Of a stretch of 64,000 bases of DNA, positions 26,261 through 34,764 are shown piece after piece. The notes beneath the pieces were generated by a model. That model was not told the DNA's origin. It saw only the letters and a list, made by a program, of their open reading frames with translations, and searched no databases. Positions within the stretch are counted from its first letter, which is position 1; every line of letters starts with the position of its first letter. The stretch is from Bosea sp. ANAM02. Its GTDB lineage: Bacteria > Pseudomonadota > Alphaproteobacteria > Rhizobiales > Beijerinckiaceae. The DNA lies in NCBI RefSeq assembly GCF_011764485.1, contig NZ_AP022849.1:620001-684000 (forward strand). The letters are read 5' to 3'. Position numbers and translations under genes: made by a program.

Positions 26261-26920
26261 TCAGGCCGCGTCGGTGAAGCTTCGCAGATCGAGGACGGAA
26301 GCGACATTAGCCTGGTGATCCCCAGTCTGCTCGCATTCCATCTCGTCGATCACATCCAATCCCGCCTCCTGGATCGCTACGGCAAGGACCGCAGCGGCCG
26401 TCGGGCGGCGGATCACACCAGCGAAGGGATAGGTCACATCCACCGCCCAGTGGTCGCCGGCGGCGTCGCTCTCCACCTTCGAGGGAGTACCGGCGGTCAT
26501 TCCCGAGGCGGCCGCCGTCTCGTGAAGCACGCGCGCAACGTCGTCCGGCGACGTTCCCGCAGTTGCCACGTAGCCGGCGAAGCCCGACAGCCTGGAGATC
26601 ACCTGGTACCCAAGCGCGGCCAGTATCGATTCGACCGGCACGCGGCCCGGCCGCGAGAACTCGTTCCCGCAGGGCAGCTTCACGAGGAGCCTGACTGGCG
26701 CCGGGCCGAACGCGGCTCGCCCGAGGAGGACTAGAGCATCCTCGAGGCCAGCAGCCATTGCTGCCAGGGGCGCATCGCCAGCGGGCCCGACTGGGCCGGT
26801 CACATGCCACGCCGTCCGTTCGCCCGTCACGAGGGCGAGCCTGAACCGCCCGCGCACTCCGCGAGCCGTCAGAAGGCCGTCCTCATCGAGGACAATGATG
26901 GAATCGAAGACGTGGGTCAT
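26261..26920 (-). CDS. Hypothetical protein
   Basis: 219-aa soluble protein starting MTHVFDSIIVLDEDGLLTARG. Alternating hydrophobic strands and Gly/Ala-rich loops suggest an alpha/beta fold (PVRLLVKLPCGNEFSRPGRVPVESILAALG, about 75-104), but no nucleotide-binding loop is visible. First gene of a two-gene operon. The upstream 170 bases to 27091 contain the terminator of the DnaA-like gene; no promoter could be assigned. Confidence 0.55.
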   Translation of the reverse strand: MTHVFDSIIVLDEDGLLTARGVRGRFRLALVTGERTAWHVTGPVGPAGDAPLAAMAAGLEDALVLLGRAAFGPAPVRLLVKLPCGNEFSRPGRVPVESILAALGYQVISRLSGFAGYVATAGTSPDDVARVLHETAAASGMTAGTPSKVESDAAGDHWAVDVTYPFAGVIRRPTAAAVLAVAIQEAGLDVIDEMECEQTGDHQANVASVLDLRSFTDAA

Positions 26921-27030
26921 GGGGTAGGCCGATCGCTAGTCACAACGGATAGATCGGGCCATTCGACCGGAGGGTCAATTAGCTGGAGGAACGCTGACCG
27001 CCAGAACGGTGGATGAGCAGACCCCCAACG

Positions 27031-27060
27031 GAAAAGAGCGGGAAGCCAGGCTTCCCGCTC
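27031..27060 (-). terminator. Intrinsic terminator of the DnaA-like gene
   Basis: On the minus strand, GAGCGGGAAGCC pairs perfectly with GGCTTCCCGCTC (27036-27060, 12-bp stem) and is followed by TTTT (27032-27035). It begins 31 bases after the stop of the DnaA-like gene. This is the clearest rho-independent terminator in the window. Confidence 0.8.
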
Positions 27061-27090
27061 TCGGTCGACGAATTTGGTGGAAATGACCGG

Positions 27091-27867
27091 TCAGGCCTGA
27101 AGTTCGACGGCGTCGGAGGCATCCGACTCCAGACCGGAAGCCGCCGGCGTGACGGTCGATGTGGCGAATTCCTGGGTGATCTTGTCGACGGCGGCGCGCA
27201 GATCGGCATCGCCTTCGAGAAGGGTCTTGATCTTGCGGATGGCATGGATGGCGGTGGTGTGATCACGACCTCCGAAGCGACGGCCGATCTCGCCGGTCGA
27301 CTTTTCGAGGAGGGAGCGCGAGAGGTACATCGCGACCTGCCGCGGCATGATCAGCTTGAGCGCGCGGCTCTCGGAGATGATGTCGGTGCGCGAGACACCG
27401 TAGTGACGTCCGACGATCGACTGAAGGACGGCGACGGTCCGGGGCTGCGGGCCTTCCGGGGCCGGCGGCGGAACATAGTCCGGCTTCTGGACCTCGGCGA
27501 AGACGGAGACGGGAGCGCGGCGCTTGGCGGTGGCGCTGAGATCGACGATCGGTGCCTTGGGGGGCTGGTTCATCCCGCCGCGAACGACGACACCGACGGA
27601 AACCACATCTTCACGCTGCTCGCGCAGGCACTCGGTGATAATGCCGATGTAATTCGTCAGAACGTGGTGGGCGAGGAACTTGGTCGATGTCGACAGGGCG
27701 ACAATGCCGCCGTTGAACGATTCGAAGGAGAGCTGGCGGAGGAAGTGGGCATAGATCTGAGCGCCAGCGCGCTGCTCGATCGCCTTCGTGGCCAGGCGCC
27801 ACGCAACATCCATGGGGACCTGCGAGGCAGCAGGAGCGGAGCACTGAACCGAAGACTGAACCAACAT
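27091..27867 (-). CDS. DnaA-like protein with domains I and IV but no AAA+ ATPase
   Basis: 258-aa protein with two parts of the replication initiator DnaA. Residues 20-85 resemble domain I (AWRLATKAIEQRAGAQIYAH, FLRQLSFESFNGGIVALS), the part that contacts DnaB helicase. Residues 143-230 are domain IV with SIVGRHYGVSRTDIISE and the DnaA-box-binding signature GRDHTTAIHA (200-209). The about 230-residue AAA+ domain III is absent and replaced by a Pro-rich linker (95-142). It could bind DnaA boxes without ATP control, as a plasmid initiator helper, a competitor of host DnaA or a transcription factor. Start at 27867 is preferred over 27927, which would add 20 residues with no homology. An ATCCTT-N8-AAGGAT pair lies 77 bases upstream. 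Confidence 0.8.
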   Translation of the reverse strand: MLVQSSVQCSAPAASQVPMDVAWRLATKAIEQRAGAQIYAHFLRQLSFESFNGGIVALSTSTKFLAHHVLTNYIGIITECLREQREDVVSVGVVVRGGMNQPPKAPIVDLSATAKRRAPVSVFAEVQKPDYVPPPAPEGPQPRTVAVLQSIVGRHYGVSRTDIISESRALKLIMPRQVAMYLSRSLLEKSTGEIGRRFGGRDHTTAIHAIRKIKTLLEGDADLRAAVDKITQEFATSTVTPAASGLESDASDAVELQA

Positions 27868-27943
27868 GACGAACCACCAAAACGTTGACCGTGAAAGCAC
27901 CAAACCATGCCGGTCCTTGGGCGTCAACAGGATTGCGCATTTA

Positions 27944-27963
27944 ATCCTTAACAGCGCAAGGAT
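27944..27963. promoter_or_regulatory. ATCCTT-N8-AAGGAT pair upstream of the DnaA-like gene
   Basis: ATCCTT at 27944-27949 and AAGGAT at 27958-27963 form an inverted pair. Further single copies (GTCCTT near 27985 and TTCCTT near 28004) follow in the same gap. It sits 77 bases upstream of the DnaA-like start. A regulatory role is inferred. Confidence 0.35.
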
Positions 27964-28008
27964 CGTTGCTGAGAAGCCACAACAGTCCTTACGCGAGCCA
28001 GTTATTCC

Positions 28009-28314
28009 TTATCGCGCGAGCGGCACGGCCGTTCTCATCAGGGAGTCGAAGGACACCATCGCCGGCGCGAGATAACAGAAGCCAATCCCCAACGCGAAAA
28101 TGGGCAACCCGATGAGGAAATAGGCTGCAATCTTGCCCAGAAGCGTCGCATTTTCCAGGCTCGCCGCGGTTGCCCCCGCAATTCCCGAAGCGAGCACCCC
28201 CGCCAGAAGTAGCCCGATCGGCGGAACACCCAGCACGGCCTCCGGCACGGAAGCGAGCAGAACCAGGGTACGATCAAGGAATGATTCGAGCGCATTCATG
28301 GATTGAAGGTTCAT
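28009..28314 (-). CDS. Small membrane protein downstream of smc
   Basis: 101-aa protein with two or three hydrophobic segments (about 15-28, 32-50 and 60-84). ATG at 28314 lies 4 bases after the smc stop with GAAGGA at the proper distance, so it is part of the dsbA-like/smc transcript. A later ATG at 28299 is possible. No family recognised; a membrane anchor role near the condensin would be speculation. Confidence 0.6.
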   Translation of the reverse strand: MNLQSMNALESFLDRTLVLLASVPEAVLGVPPIGLLLAGVLASGIAGATAASLENATLLGKIAAYFLIGLPIFALGIGFCYLAPAMVSFDSLMRTAVPLAR

Positions 28315-28318
28315 TCCT

Positions 28319-31300
28319 TTATTCCTTCGCGAATTCGACAGCTCGGTCGAGATCGACGCGGGTCACGCTCGATACGCCCCGTTCTGCCATCGTCACCCCG
28401 TACAGGCGGTTCATTCGCGCCATCGTAAGCGGCCGGTGCGTGACAACGAGGAAGCGTGTCGCGTCGTTTTGCGCCATCTGCTCGATGAGGCGGCAGAGCC
28501 GGTCCGTGTTGGCGTCATCGAGCGGGGCATCGACCTCATCGAGGACGCAGATTGGTGCCGGGTTAGACAGGAACGCCGCGAAAACCAGCGCCATAGCCGT
28601 CAGAGCTTGCTCACCGCCGGAGAGCAACGACAGGACCTGCAGGCGCTTGCCCGGGGGCGAAGCGAGGATCTCCAGGCCAGCAGAGAGGATGTCTTCCGAT
28701 CCCACCAGCTTGAGCTGCGCCTCGCCGCCGCCGAACAGGCGAACGAAGAGCTCGCCAAAATGGCGATCGATCAACTGGAAGGCCGCCTGGAGCCGTACCC
28801 GCGCCTCATTCTCGATCTCAGTGATCTGCTCGCGCAGCTTGCCGATCGTGTCCCGCAGCTCCGAGCGCGCGCGCTCCATGTCGCCCAGGCGCTTCTCCTG
28901 ATCTGCCAGCTCCTGTTCCGCCAGGAAGTTCACCGCGCCAAGCGAGTCGCGCTCACGTTCGCGCCGTGCGAGCGCCTGCTCCGCAGCGGTCTTTGCCGCC
29001 GGCATGTCCATCGGCCAGTCCGGGCGAGGGGCGATCGTTTCGAGAGCGTCGACCTCAATTTCGAACCGCTCCTTCACCTGGTCGGCAACAACACGGCAGG
29101 TGGCTACCGCCTGCTCGATCACCGCCAGGTCCCGAGCGCGCGCCTCGCGCAGCTGGGCGAGCTTCCCCTCGGAGGCCCTGAGTTCGTTGTCCGCCTGCTC
29201 GCGGAGCCGCTCTGCCTCGTCCTGCCTGGCAATGGCCTGGTCGAGCTCTTCACGCCGCGCAGCAACCTCGGCCCGGGCGGTCTCAACAACCTCGGCAGGG
29301 CTTTCGGGACGCTGCGCGGCATCTTCGAGAATGCGTTCGGCTTCCTCGGCCCGGGCGGTTAACTGGGAGCGATTCTCAGTTGCTTCGCCCAGACGTCTGC
29401 GCCAATCGGCTTCTTGCGAGATGATGGCGCGGAACCGCTGCTCGCGGAACGCGTGCGCCGCACGGAGCTTCTCGAATTGCGCTCGCGTTGCCTGCTCCTC
29501 GCGCCGGGCGGCGTCGAGTTTTCGGCGAGCTTCCTCCAAGCGGCGCGAGGCCTCGTCATCTGCGGGGATCTCGGCTACCGCCTGGTTCGAGGCGAGGAGC
29601 TGCTCCGAGGCGTCCGCGCGCTCCTGGCGGGCGCGGGCGACTTCGCTTTCGATGATCACGACACGGCTCTTGCGCTGCTCTGCGAGCTTGGCGCGCACAG
29701 CGAGGGCCTCCCGCAAGCGGACGAGATCGTCGAACAGTTGGCGCGACATTCTCCGGGCCTGGTCAGCAAGGGCGCGCGAACGCTCCAGCTTCTCGAATGC
29801 GGCCTTCTTCTCGGCGTGAGCAACGTCGAGCTCGGAGGCGATCACATCCGCCTGCGAGCGCAGCTCGCGCAGACGGTTTGCCCGCTTGAGGCTTTCCGAC
29901 CCTGCACTCGCTCGTCCACGGCCGCGCAGACCATCCCACCGCGCGAAGGCTCCGCTTGGGGAGACCAGTATCTCGCCGGCGGACAGCATGTGCGCCCGCC
30001 CGAACACATCGTCGTCGCTCTCGCAAATCTCGACATGTGCCAACGCGGTTCGGAGCTCGGCCACGCCGCTCACCTGATCAGCGAGACCACCAGAGCGATC
30101 GCCAGCGACACCTTCCCACCAGGTCTGCTCGCTCGGGTCCGTTCCTGCATCCAGGCCATCGCCAAGCGCCGAGGCGATGGCCATCTCCATGCCAGCGGGA
30201 ACGGTCAGGCGCCCGGACACGGGGTCTTCAGATGGCGAGTTGCTGCCGACTGCCTCCAGACCCTTGATCTCGGCCGCTACCGTCGTTGCCTTGCCATTCA
30301 GGGCGCGCAGCCGCGCATCCGCTTCGGCTTCATGGTCCTTGGCCTGTACCAGCGCCGCCTCGCATTCGACGAGTGCGGCCTCGGCTTCCCGGGCCGCGAC
30401 CTCCGCCGTTTCGACGGCCTCGGCGATCGCAGCGTCCTCGGCATCTTCGGACAGGTCGCCCCGCGCGGCCTGAAGCTTCAGTTCCGCGTCCGAAAGCCGA
30501 CGCTCGACCACTTCGAGCCGACGCGCGGCCTCATCACGCTGCCGAATTGCAGCGGCGCGGGTTGCCTGCCGGGTCGCGGCCTCGGCGGCGAGATCGGAAA
30601 CTTCGGTCTCGACCAAGCGGGCGAAGTCCTGCGCCGCTTCTGTCGCGTTCGAAGCCTGCTCGATTGCTTCCGGTGCCTCTGCGGATTCGACAGCCAGTTC
30701 CTCGCGCTCGGAGGACAGGGCCTCAACGGTCCGCGAGGCTTCAGCCATCTGGTCGTCGACGCGCTTGCGATCGACTGCGATCTCCATGACCCGTCGCCGA
30801 GCGTCCTGTAGCTCCTGAACAAGGCGCGCGGCTTCGTTCTCGATCCCTTCGAGCCGAGCAGCGGAGCGCGCAAACGCGGTCTCGGCGAGCGCGCGCGCGT
30901 CGCGCGCCGGGCTCACCTTCGAAAGGGCTTCGTCGCGGCTACGCTCGCTGGCCCGCACGCCGAGGATAGCCCCTTCGACGCGCTGGTCAGCTTCCGCATG
31001 ATTTGCCCGGGCCAGGCTCTCGGCCCGCTCCGCATCCATGACCCGAAGATGCATCAGGTGGGCCGCGGAATCTCGAACCAGTCCATCGATCTCCCGCCGG
31101 CGCTGGACCTGGCGCGCCTGACGACGAAGCGACGCCACGAGCTCGTTCGATTGAACCAGCGCGTCATCGGCGCGGGCGAGGTTCGCTTCCGTCTGATTGA
31201 GACGCAGATCCGCTTCATGGCGGCGCGACGACAGGCCGGACACGCCGGCAGCCTCTTCGAGGACGATGCGACGGTCGGACGGTTTGTCCTGGATCAGCTT

Positions 31301-31852
31301 GTTGACCCGGCCCTGGCTGACGATCGCCGGCGAGGTAGCGCCTGCGGCGTTATCCGCGAAAAGGATCTGCACGTCCTTCTGGCGTGCTGGCTTTCCATTG
31401 ACGCGATAGCTCGTGCCCTGGCCACGGTCGATCCGTCGGGAGACCTCCAGCCGGTCGGTTTCGTTGAACTCGGGCGTTGCCGTGCGGCCGGCATTATCGA
31501 GGCTCAGCACCACCTCAGCGACGGAGCGCGCACTGCGGCGCTCACTGCCAGCGAAGATGACGTCATCCATGCCGTCGCCGCGCATGTTGCGCGCAGAACG
31601 CTCGCCGAGCGCCCAGCGGAGCGCTTCGAGCAGATTGGATTTCCCGCACCCGTTGGGACCAACGACGCCCGTGATCCCGGTTTCGATCGGCAGATCCACG
31701 CGGTCGGCAAAGCTTTTGAAGCCGTCGATCCGGAGACCTTCGAATTTCAGCGGCCGACGCTGCGCGCTCGACACGCGCGGGGTTTCGGCCGACGGCGTGG
31801 CCGTCGGCTCCCCCTGCGTTGCCGCTTCGTGGACCGCGAGATCGTCGTTCAT
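28319..31852 (-). CDS. smc: Chromosome segregation protein SMC
   Basis: 1177-aa SMC ATPase that compacts and segregates DNA. The head is built from Walker A GPNGCGKSN (65-73) and, near the C terminus, the ABC signature LLSGGEQALTAMALVFA and Walker B PICVLDEVDAPLDDAN. Two long coiled coils flank a hinge (about 500-650, with TVPAGMEMAIASALGDGLDA). All catalytic elements look intact. An extra N-terminal segment of about 35 residues precedes the usual start (LKFEGLRIDGFKSFAD). The ATG overlaps the dsbA-like stop by 4 bases; the dsbA-like/smc order is that of many alphaproteobacterial chromosomes, so the pair may descend from a chromosomal copy. scpB lies 9 kb away. Confidence 0.95.
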   Translation of the reverse strand: MNDDLAVHEAATQGEPTATPSAETPRVSSAQRRPLKFEGLRIDGFKSFADRVDLPIETGITGVVGPNGCGKSNLLEALRWALGERSARNMRGDGMDDVIFAGSERRSARSVAEVVLSLDNAGRTATPEFNETDRLEVSRRIDRGQGTSYRVNGKPARQKDVQILFADNAAGATSPAIVSQGRVNKLIQDKPSDRRIVLEEAAGVSGLSSRRHEADLRLNQTEANLARADDALVQSNELVASLRRQARQVQRRREIDGLVRDSAAHLMHLRVMDAERAESLARANHAEADQRVEGAILGVRASERSRDEALSKVSPARDARALAETAFARSAARLEGIENEAARLVQELQDARRRVMEIAVDRKRVDDQMAEASRTVEALSSEREELAVESAEAPEAIEQASNATEAAQDFARLVETEVSDLAAEAATRQATRAAAIRQRDEAARRLEVVERRLSDAELKLQAARGDLSEDAEDAAIAEAVETAEVAAREAEAALVECEAALVQAKDHEAEADARLRALNGKATTVAAEIKGLEAVGSNSPSEDPVSGRLTVPAGMEMAIASALGDGLDAGTDPSEQTWWEGVAGDRSGGLADQVSGVAELRTALAHVEICESDDDVFGRAHMLSAGEILVSPSGAFARWDGLRGRGRASAGSESLKRANRLRELRSQADVIASELDVAHAEKKAAFEKLERSRALADQARRMSRQLFDDLVRLREALAVRAKLAEQRKSRVVIIESEVARARQERADASEQLLASNQAVAEIPADDEASRRLEEARRKLDAARREEQATRAQFEKLRAAHAFREQRFRAIISQEADWRRRLGEATENRSQLTARAEEAERILEDAAQRPESPAEVVETARAEVAARREELDQAIARQDEAERLREQADNELRASEGKLAQLREARARDLAVIEQAVATCRVVADQVKERFEIEVDALETIAPRPDWPMDMPAAKTAAEQALARRERERDSLGAVNFLAEQELADQEKRLGDMERARSELRDTIGKLREQITEIENEARVRLQAAFQLIDRHFGELFVRLFGGGEAQLKLVGSEDILSAGLEILASPPGKRLQVLSLLSGGEQALTAMALVFAAFLSNPAPICVLDEVDAPLDDANTDRLCRLIEQMAQNDATRFLVVTHRPLTMARMNRLYGVTMAERGVSSVTRVDLDRAVEFAKE

Positions 31853-32634
31853 TTGCTGGCGTTTGCCGCCCGGGCCTTGTCGATGGCGGCCTGCAGACGA
31901 GGCGCCGGCACCGCGCCGCGGAAGAGACCGTCACGGCCGGCCCCGACGATCATCGTGAACGGGGTGCCATTGATCTTGGCGCGATGCGTCAGCTCCAGTG
32001 CGGTCGAAATGTGCTCGTCGAGCTCCTGGCGCACCAGCCCGCTGGCGAGCTCGGACTTCAGAACCATCACAGCTTCGGATCCGAGCACCGTCCCGACGAT
32101 CCGGTCGACGCTGTCGGTGGACAGGTTGGTCTTCTCGGCCATCAGCGCCTTGTCGAAGTCGGCGTAGCGACCCTCATGACGCCGCCAGACGAGGGATGCC
32201 ATCCGGGCGGCATATTCCGAGCTCGGCGAAAGGAACGGGACGTAGCGACGGATCACCCTGAGGTCCGGATTGTCCGCGATGACCTTGTGCATGTCGGGCT
32301 CCATGCGGCGACAGAACACGCAGTTCGCATCGATCACCTCGATCAGCACGATCTTGCCCGACTTCGAGCCGAGGATTGGGGTCCATTTGCCCGGATCCGA
32401 AAGCTCGCTCGCCAGCTTGAGAACGACGTCGTCAGCCTGCTTGGCCTCCGCATCCTTCTGCCGCTCGACGTAGCTGTTGATTGCCTTGAGTACGATCTCG
32501 GGGTTGTTTTCGATCCATCGGGTCATCGCCTTGTCGAACTCCGGCCCCTCGAACGGGCCGGCCTTCGCCACCGGCGAGAGCGCCAGCGCCCCAAGAACGG
32601 TTGCGGCCATCAGACCAAGAAGCGACGCGCGCAT
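31849..32634 (-). CDS. DsbA-family thiol:disulphide oxidoreductase, secreted
   Basis: 261-aa thioredoxin-fold protein with a signal peptide (1-25, ending PVAKA), a helical dimerisation-type N-terminal stretch (30-85) and a DsbA/DsbG/ScsC-like catalytic domain. The active site is Cys105-Val-Phe-Cys108 in DANCVFCRRM and the cis-Pro loop is INGTPFTMIVG (about 223-233). Expected in the periplasm, where it would form or isomerise disulphides, for example in the Cys-containing secreted proteins encoded between 14 and 19 kb. Its stop overlaps the smc start by 4 bases. Confidence 0.85.
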   Translation of the reverse strand: MRASLLGLMAATVLGALALSPVAKAGPFEGPEFDKAMTRWIENNPEIVLKAINSYVERQKDAEAKQADDVVLKLASELSDPGKWTPILGSKSGKIVLIEVIDANCVFCRRMEPDMHKVIADNPDLRVIRRYVPFLSPSSEYAARMASLVWRRHEGRYADFDKALMAEKTNLSTDSVDRIVGTVLGSEAVMVLKSELASGLVRQELDEHISTALELTHRAKINGTPFTMIVGAGRDGLFRGAVPAPRLQAAIDKARAANASK

Positions 32635-32733
32635 GGCAACTCCTGAACTTCGCTCCCATCGAAAAGACGGCAGAGCTGTGAATGGGACAATGAGGGGTCG
32701 CGCGAGGCCGGCAAGGGCAGTCTCGCGGGGTGG

Positions 32734-33765
32734 TCAGGCGAAATGCTTGGAGAGCTTCAGGCCCTGGCCCTGATAATTGGAGCCGAGATCCTGGCCGTAG
32801 AGCCGGTCCGGACGCTGTGCCATGGGCTCATAGACGAGCGTCGCGACACGCTGCCCGTGCTCGACCAGGAAGGGCACATCGTGGGAACGGACTTCCAGAA
32901 CAACCCGAGACCCCGCTCCGCCGGCTTCTGCGAGTCCAAACCCGCAATCCAAGTACCCGGCGTAGTGGGACCGAAGTTCCCCAACGGCCGGATCATAGGC
33001 AACCATCTCAGCCGCCTCTGCCTCCCCGACCACAACCGCCTCGGCGGACATGAGGATGTAGAATTCGTCCGGATCGAGGACGAGCTCGCGCCTGCCGGCG
33101 ATCGCGGTGATCGGCTCCCAGAACTCCGAGATGGGATGTCCGCCGATCTTGGCGAGGTCGACCAGCCCGGCATGGCGCCGTGCGCGGTAGCCGATGACAC
33201 CGCCGTCCTTGCCGGCAGGATCGAGATCGATGGTGACGGGAACGGTGCGGATAGGCGCAACCGGCTTGACCGAAGCCTCCCGGAAGCGAATCTGCGCGAG
33301 GCGCGCACCAGCCTGGGCGAGAACGGCGAAGGACCGAGGCACCACCTCGGCATAGAGGGGTCCGCAATAGCCCGCCGGCACATCGTCGAATGTCTCGCCG
33401 TTGTCGGTGATGACGCGCACGAAGATATCGAGACGTCCTGATGAACTCTTTGGATTGGCGCGTGCGCTCACGCCCTTCGGCAGAGTCAGCCGCTCCATCA
33501 GGGGGATGATGTGGACGCAGTTGCGCTCCAGAACCGTCGGCTTCGTGAGATCGACCTCATGGGTGGCCAAGCGCGCGACGCGATCGGCAACGGTATTGCC
33601 AGGCCCTGGAAGGAAGCTCGCTGGCAGCCGATAGGCCCGGGCGCCCAACCTCAAATCAAGGCTCGCCGGCTGAACCTGGTCGTGATCCAGCGGCAAGTCC
33701 AAGGAGATCACCCCCTCGGCAATCGCTGACGAAATTCTCTGCGAAGCCCAAATCGCGGCCGACAT
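32734..33765 (-). CDS. dcd: 2'-deoxycytidine 5'-triphosphate deaminase
   Basis: 343-aa deaminase of dCTP to dUTP, of the long alphaproteobacterial type in which two dUTPase-fold units are in tandem. First unit: QPASLDLRLGARAYRLPASFLPG, LTLPKGVSARANPKSSSGRLDIFVR and VPAGYCGPLYAEVVPRSFAVL. Second unit: YRARRHAGLVDL, AGYLDCGFG and VLEVRSHDVPFLVEHGQRVATL. ATG at 33765. It supplies dUTP/dTTP precursors and joins adk and ndk as nucleotide-metabolism genes on this element. The gap to the divergent methyltransferase carries an AAGGAT/ATCCTT pair. Confidence 0.9.
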   Translation of the reverse strand: MSAAIWASQRISSAIAEGVISLDLPLDHDQVQPASLDLRLGARAYRLPASFLPGPGNTVADRVARLATHEVDLTKPTVLERNCVHIIPLMERLTLPKGVSARANPKSSSGRLDIFVRVITDNGETFDDVPAGYCGPLYAEVVPRSFAVLAQAGARLAQIRFREASVKPVAPIRTVPVTIDLDPAGKDGGVIGYRARRHAGLVDLAKIGGHPISEFWEPITAIAGRRELVLDPDEFYILMSAEAVVVGEAEAAEMVAYDPAVGELRSHYAGYLDCGFGLAEAGGAGSRVVLEVRSHDVPFLVEHGQRVATLVYEPMAQRPDRLYGQDLGSNYQGQGLKLSKHFA

Positions 33766-33846
33766 CTCGTACTCCTAACGGGCGGGATGCCTGTGCAAAT
33801 CTCCGCGCATGTTGGAACGACGATGGAGGCCATCCACGGGCAAATC

Positions 33847-33868
33847 AAGGATAGAGAATTCAATCCTT
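33847..33868. promoter_or_regulatory. AAGGAT-N10-ATCCTT pair between dcd and the DNA methyltransferase
   Basis: AAGGAT at 33847-33852 and ATCCTT at 33863-33868, 82 bases from the dcd start and 54 bases from the methyltransferase start. Same geometry as 21357-21378. ATCCTTGATACTATCC could alternatively act as a promoter -35/-10 region reading towards the methyltransferase. Confidence 0.4.
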
Positions 33869-33921
33869 GATACTATCCACCGAACTGCCACCGATAGCAG
33901 AACCCTCCTGCGGCCAGTCGC

Positions 33922-34764
33922 GTGGATTCAAGAACCGTGGAACACCTCATTCAGCAGCCGGATGTCCGCATCCTTCCCCCACCGGCCAACTTCAGGCCGG
34001 TTTCGCCTTCCGACGTCTCGATCATCCATGGCGACTGCCGCACCGCGCTTGCTGGCGTGGAACCCGGGTCCGTCGATCTGGTCATTGCCGATCCGCCCTA
34101 CGGCATCACCAAGCTCGAATGGGACCGCGACGTCAAAGGCTGGATCAAGGCAATGATCCCCCTGATGTCGCCGACGGCGTCGCTCTGGTGTTTCGGCTCC
34201 CTCAAGTTCTTCATGCTGCGCGGCAGTGAATTCAAAGGCCTCACGCTCATGCAGGAGGTCGTTTGGGAGAAGCACAACGGATCGGGGCCACCTCAACCCG
34301 GACGCTTCAATCGCGTCCACGAGCTCGTTGTCCAGTTCCGTCTCGACGGCACGCCGGCCGAGCAGGTGACCGCCAACAATCCGCTGACATTCGACGCGGT
34401 CGCCCGAAAGGTGAAGCGCAAGAAGAGCCCCACGCACATGGGGGCATTCAAGGAATCGACCTACGAGAGCGTCGATGGAGGGCCGCGACGCGCTCGCAGC
34501 GTTCTGCAGTTCCGCTCCATGCACAACATGGCCAAGCATCCGACGCAGAAGCCCGATGACCTCGTGCGCATGCTGATCGAGACTTCCTCGAACCCAGGCG
34601 ATCTCGTGCTGGACCCCTTCGGCGGGTCGGGCACAACGGCTGTGGCCGCCCTGAAGACCGGGAGGAGAGCGATCACGGCTGAGAAGCTTCCCGAATTCGT
34701 CGATCTCATCCGAGCCCGCGTCGAGAGCGAGGCGCTTTCCCAACCGGAGTTCGTCTTCGGTTGA
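33922..34764 (+). CDS. DNA (N4/N6) methyltransferase, beta class
   Basis: 280-aa S-adenosylmethionine-dependent DNA methyltransferase. Motif IV IADPPYGITKLEWDRD (about 54-69) comes first, then the target recognition region (about 100-200, basic KVKRKKSPTHMG), then AKHPTQKPDDLVRMLIE and motif I LVLDPFGGSGTTAV (about 229-242). This order defines the beta class. No restriction enzyme is adjacent, so it is an orphan modifier; specificity cannot be read. It is shorter than CcrM (about 358 aa) and lacks the CcrM C-terminal extension. GTG start at 33922; the TTG of the ATP-grasp gene overlaps its stop. Confidence 0.88.
   Translation: MDSRTVEHLIQQPDVRILPPPANFRPVSPSDVSIIHGDCRTALAGVEPGSVDLVIADPPYGITKLEWDRDVKGWIKAMIPLMSPTASLWCFGSLKFFMLRGSEFKGLTLMQEVVWEKHNGSGPPQPGRFNRVHELVVQFRLDGTPAEQVTANNPLTFDAVARKVKRKKSPTHMGAFKESTYESVDGGPRRARSVLQFRSMHNMAKHPTQKPDDLVRMLIETSSNPGDLVLDPFGGSGTTAVAALKTGRRAITAEKLPEFVDLIRARVESEALSQPEFVFG

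Noticed and set aside
28299..28320. AAGGAA/ATTCCTT copies after smc as regulatory sites
   Set aside because: Here they sit at ribosome-site distance from the 101-aa gene start and are better read as Shine-Dalgarno sequence.
29414..30811. 465-aa frame on the plus strand
   Set aside because: Antisense to the SMC coiled coil; low-complexity composition and no ribosome site.
33922..34764. CcrM (GANTC) methyltransferase to pair with GcrA
   Set aside because: Too short, no CcrM C-terminal domain, and the segment after DPPY differs; specificity left open.
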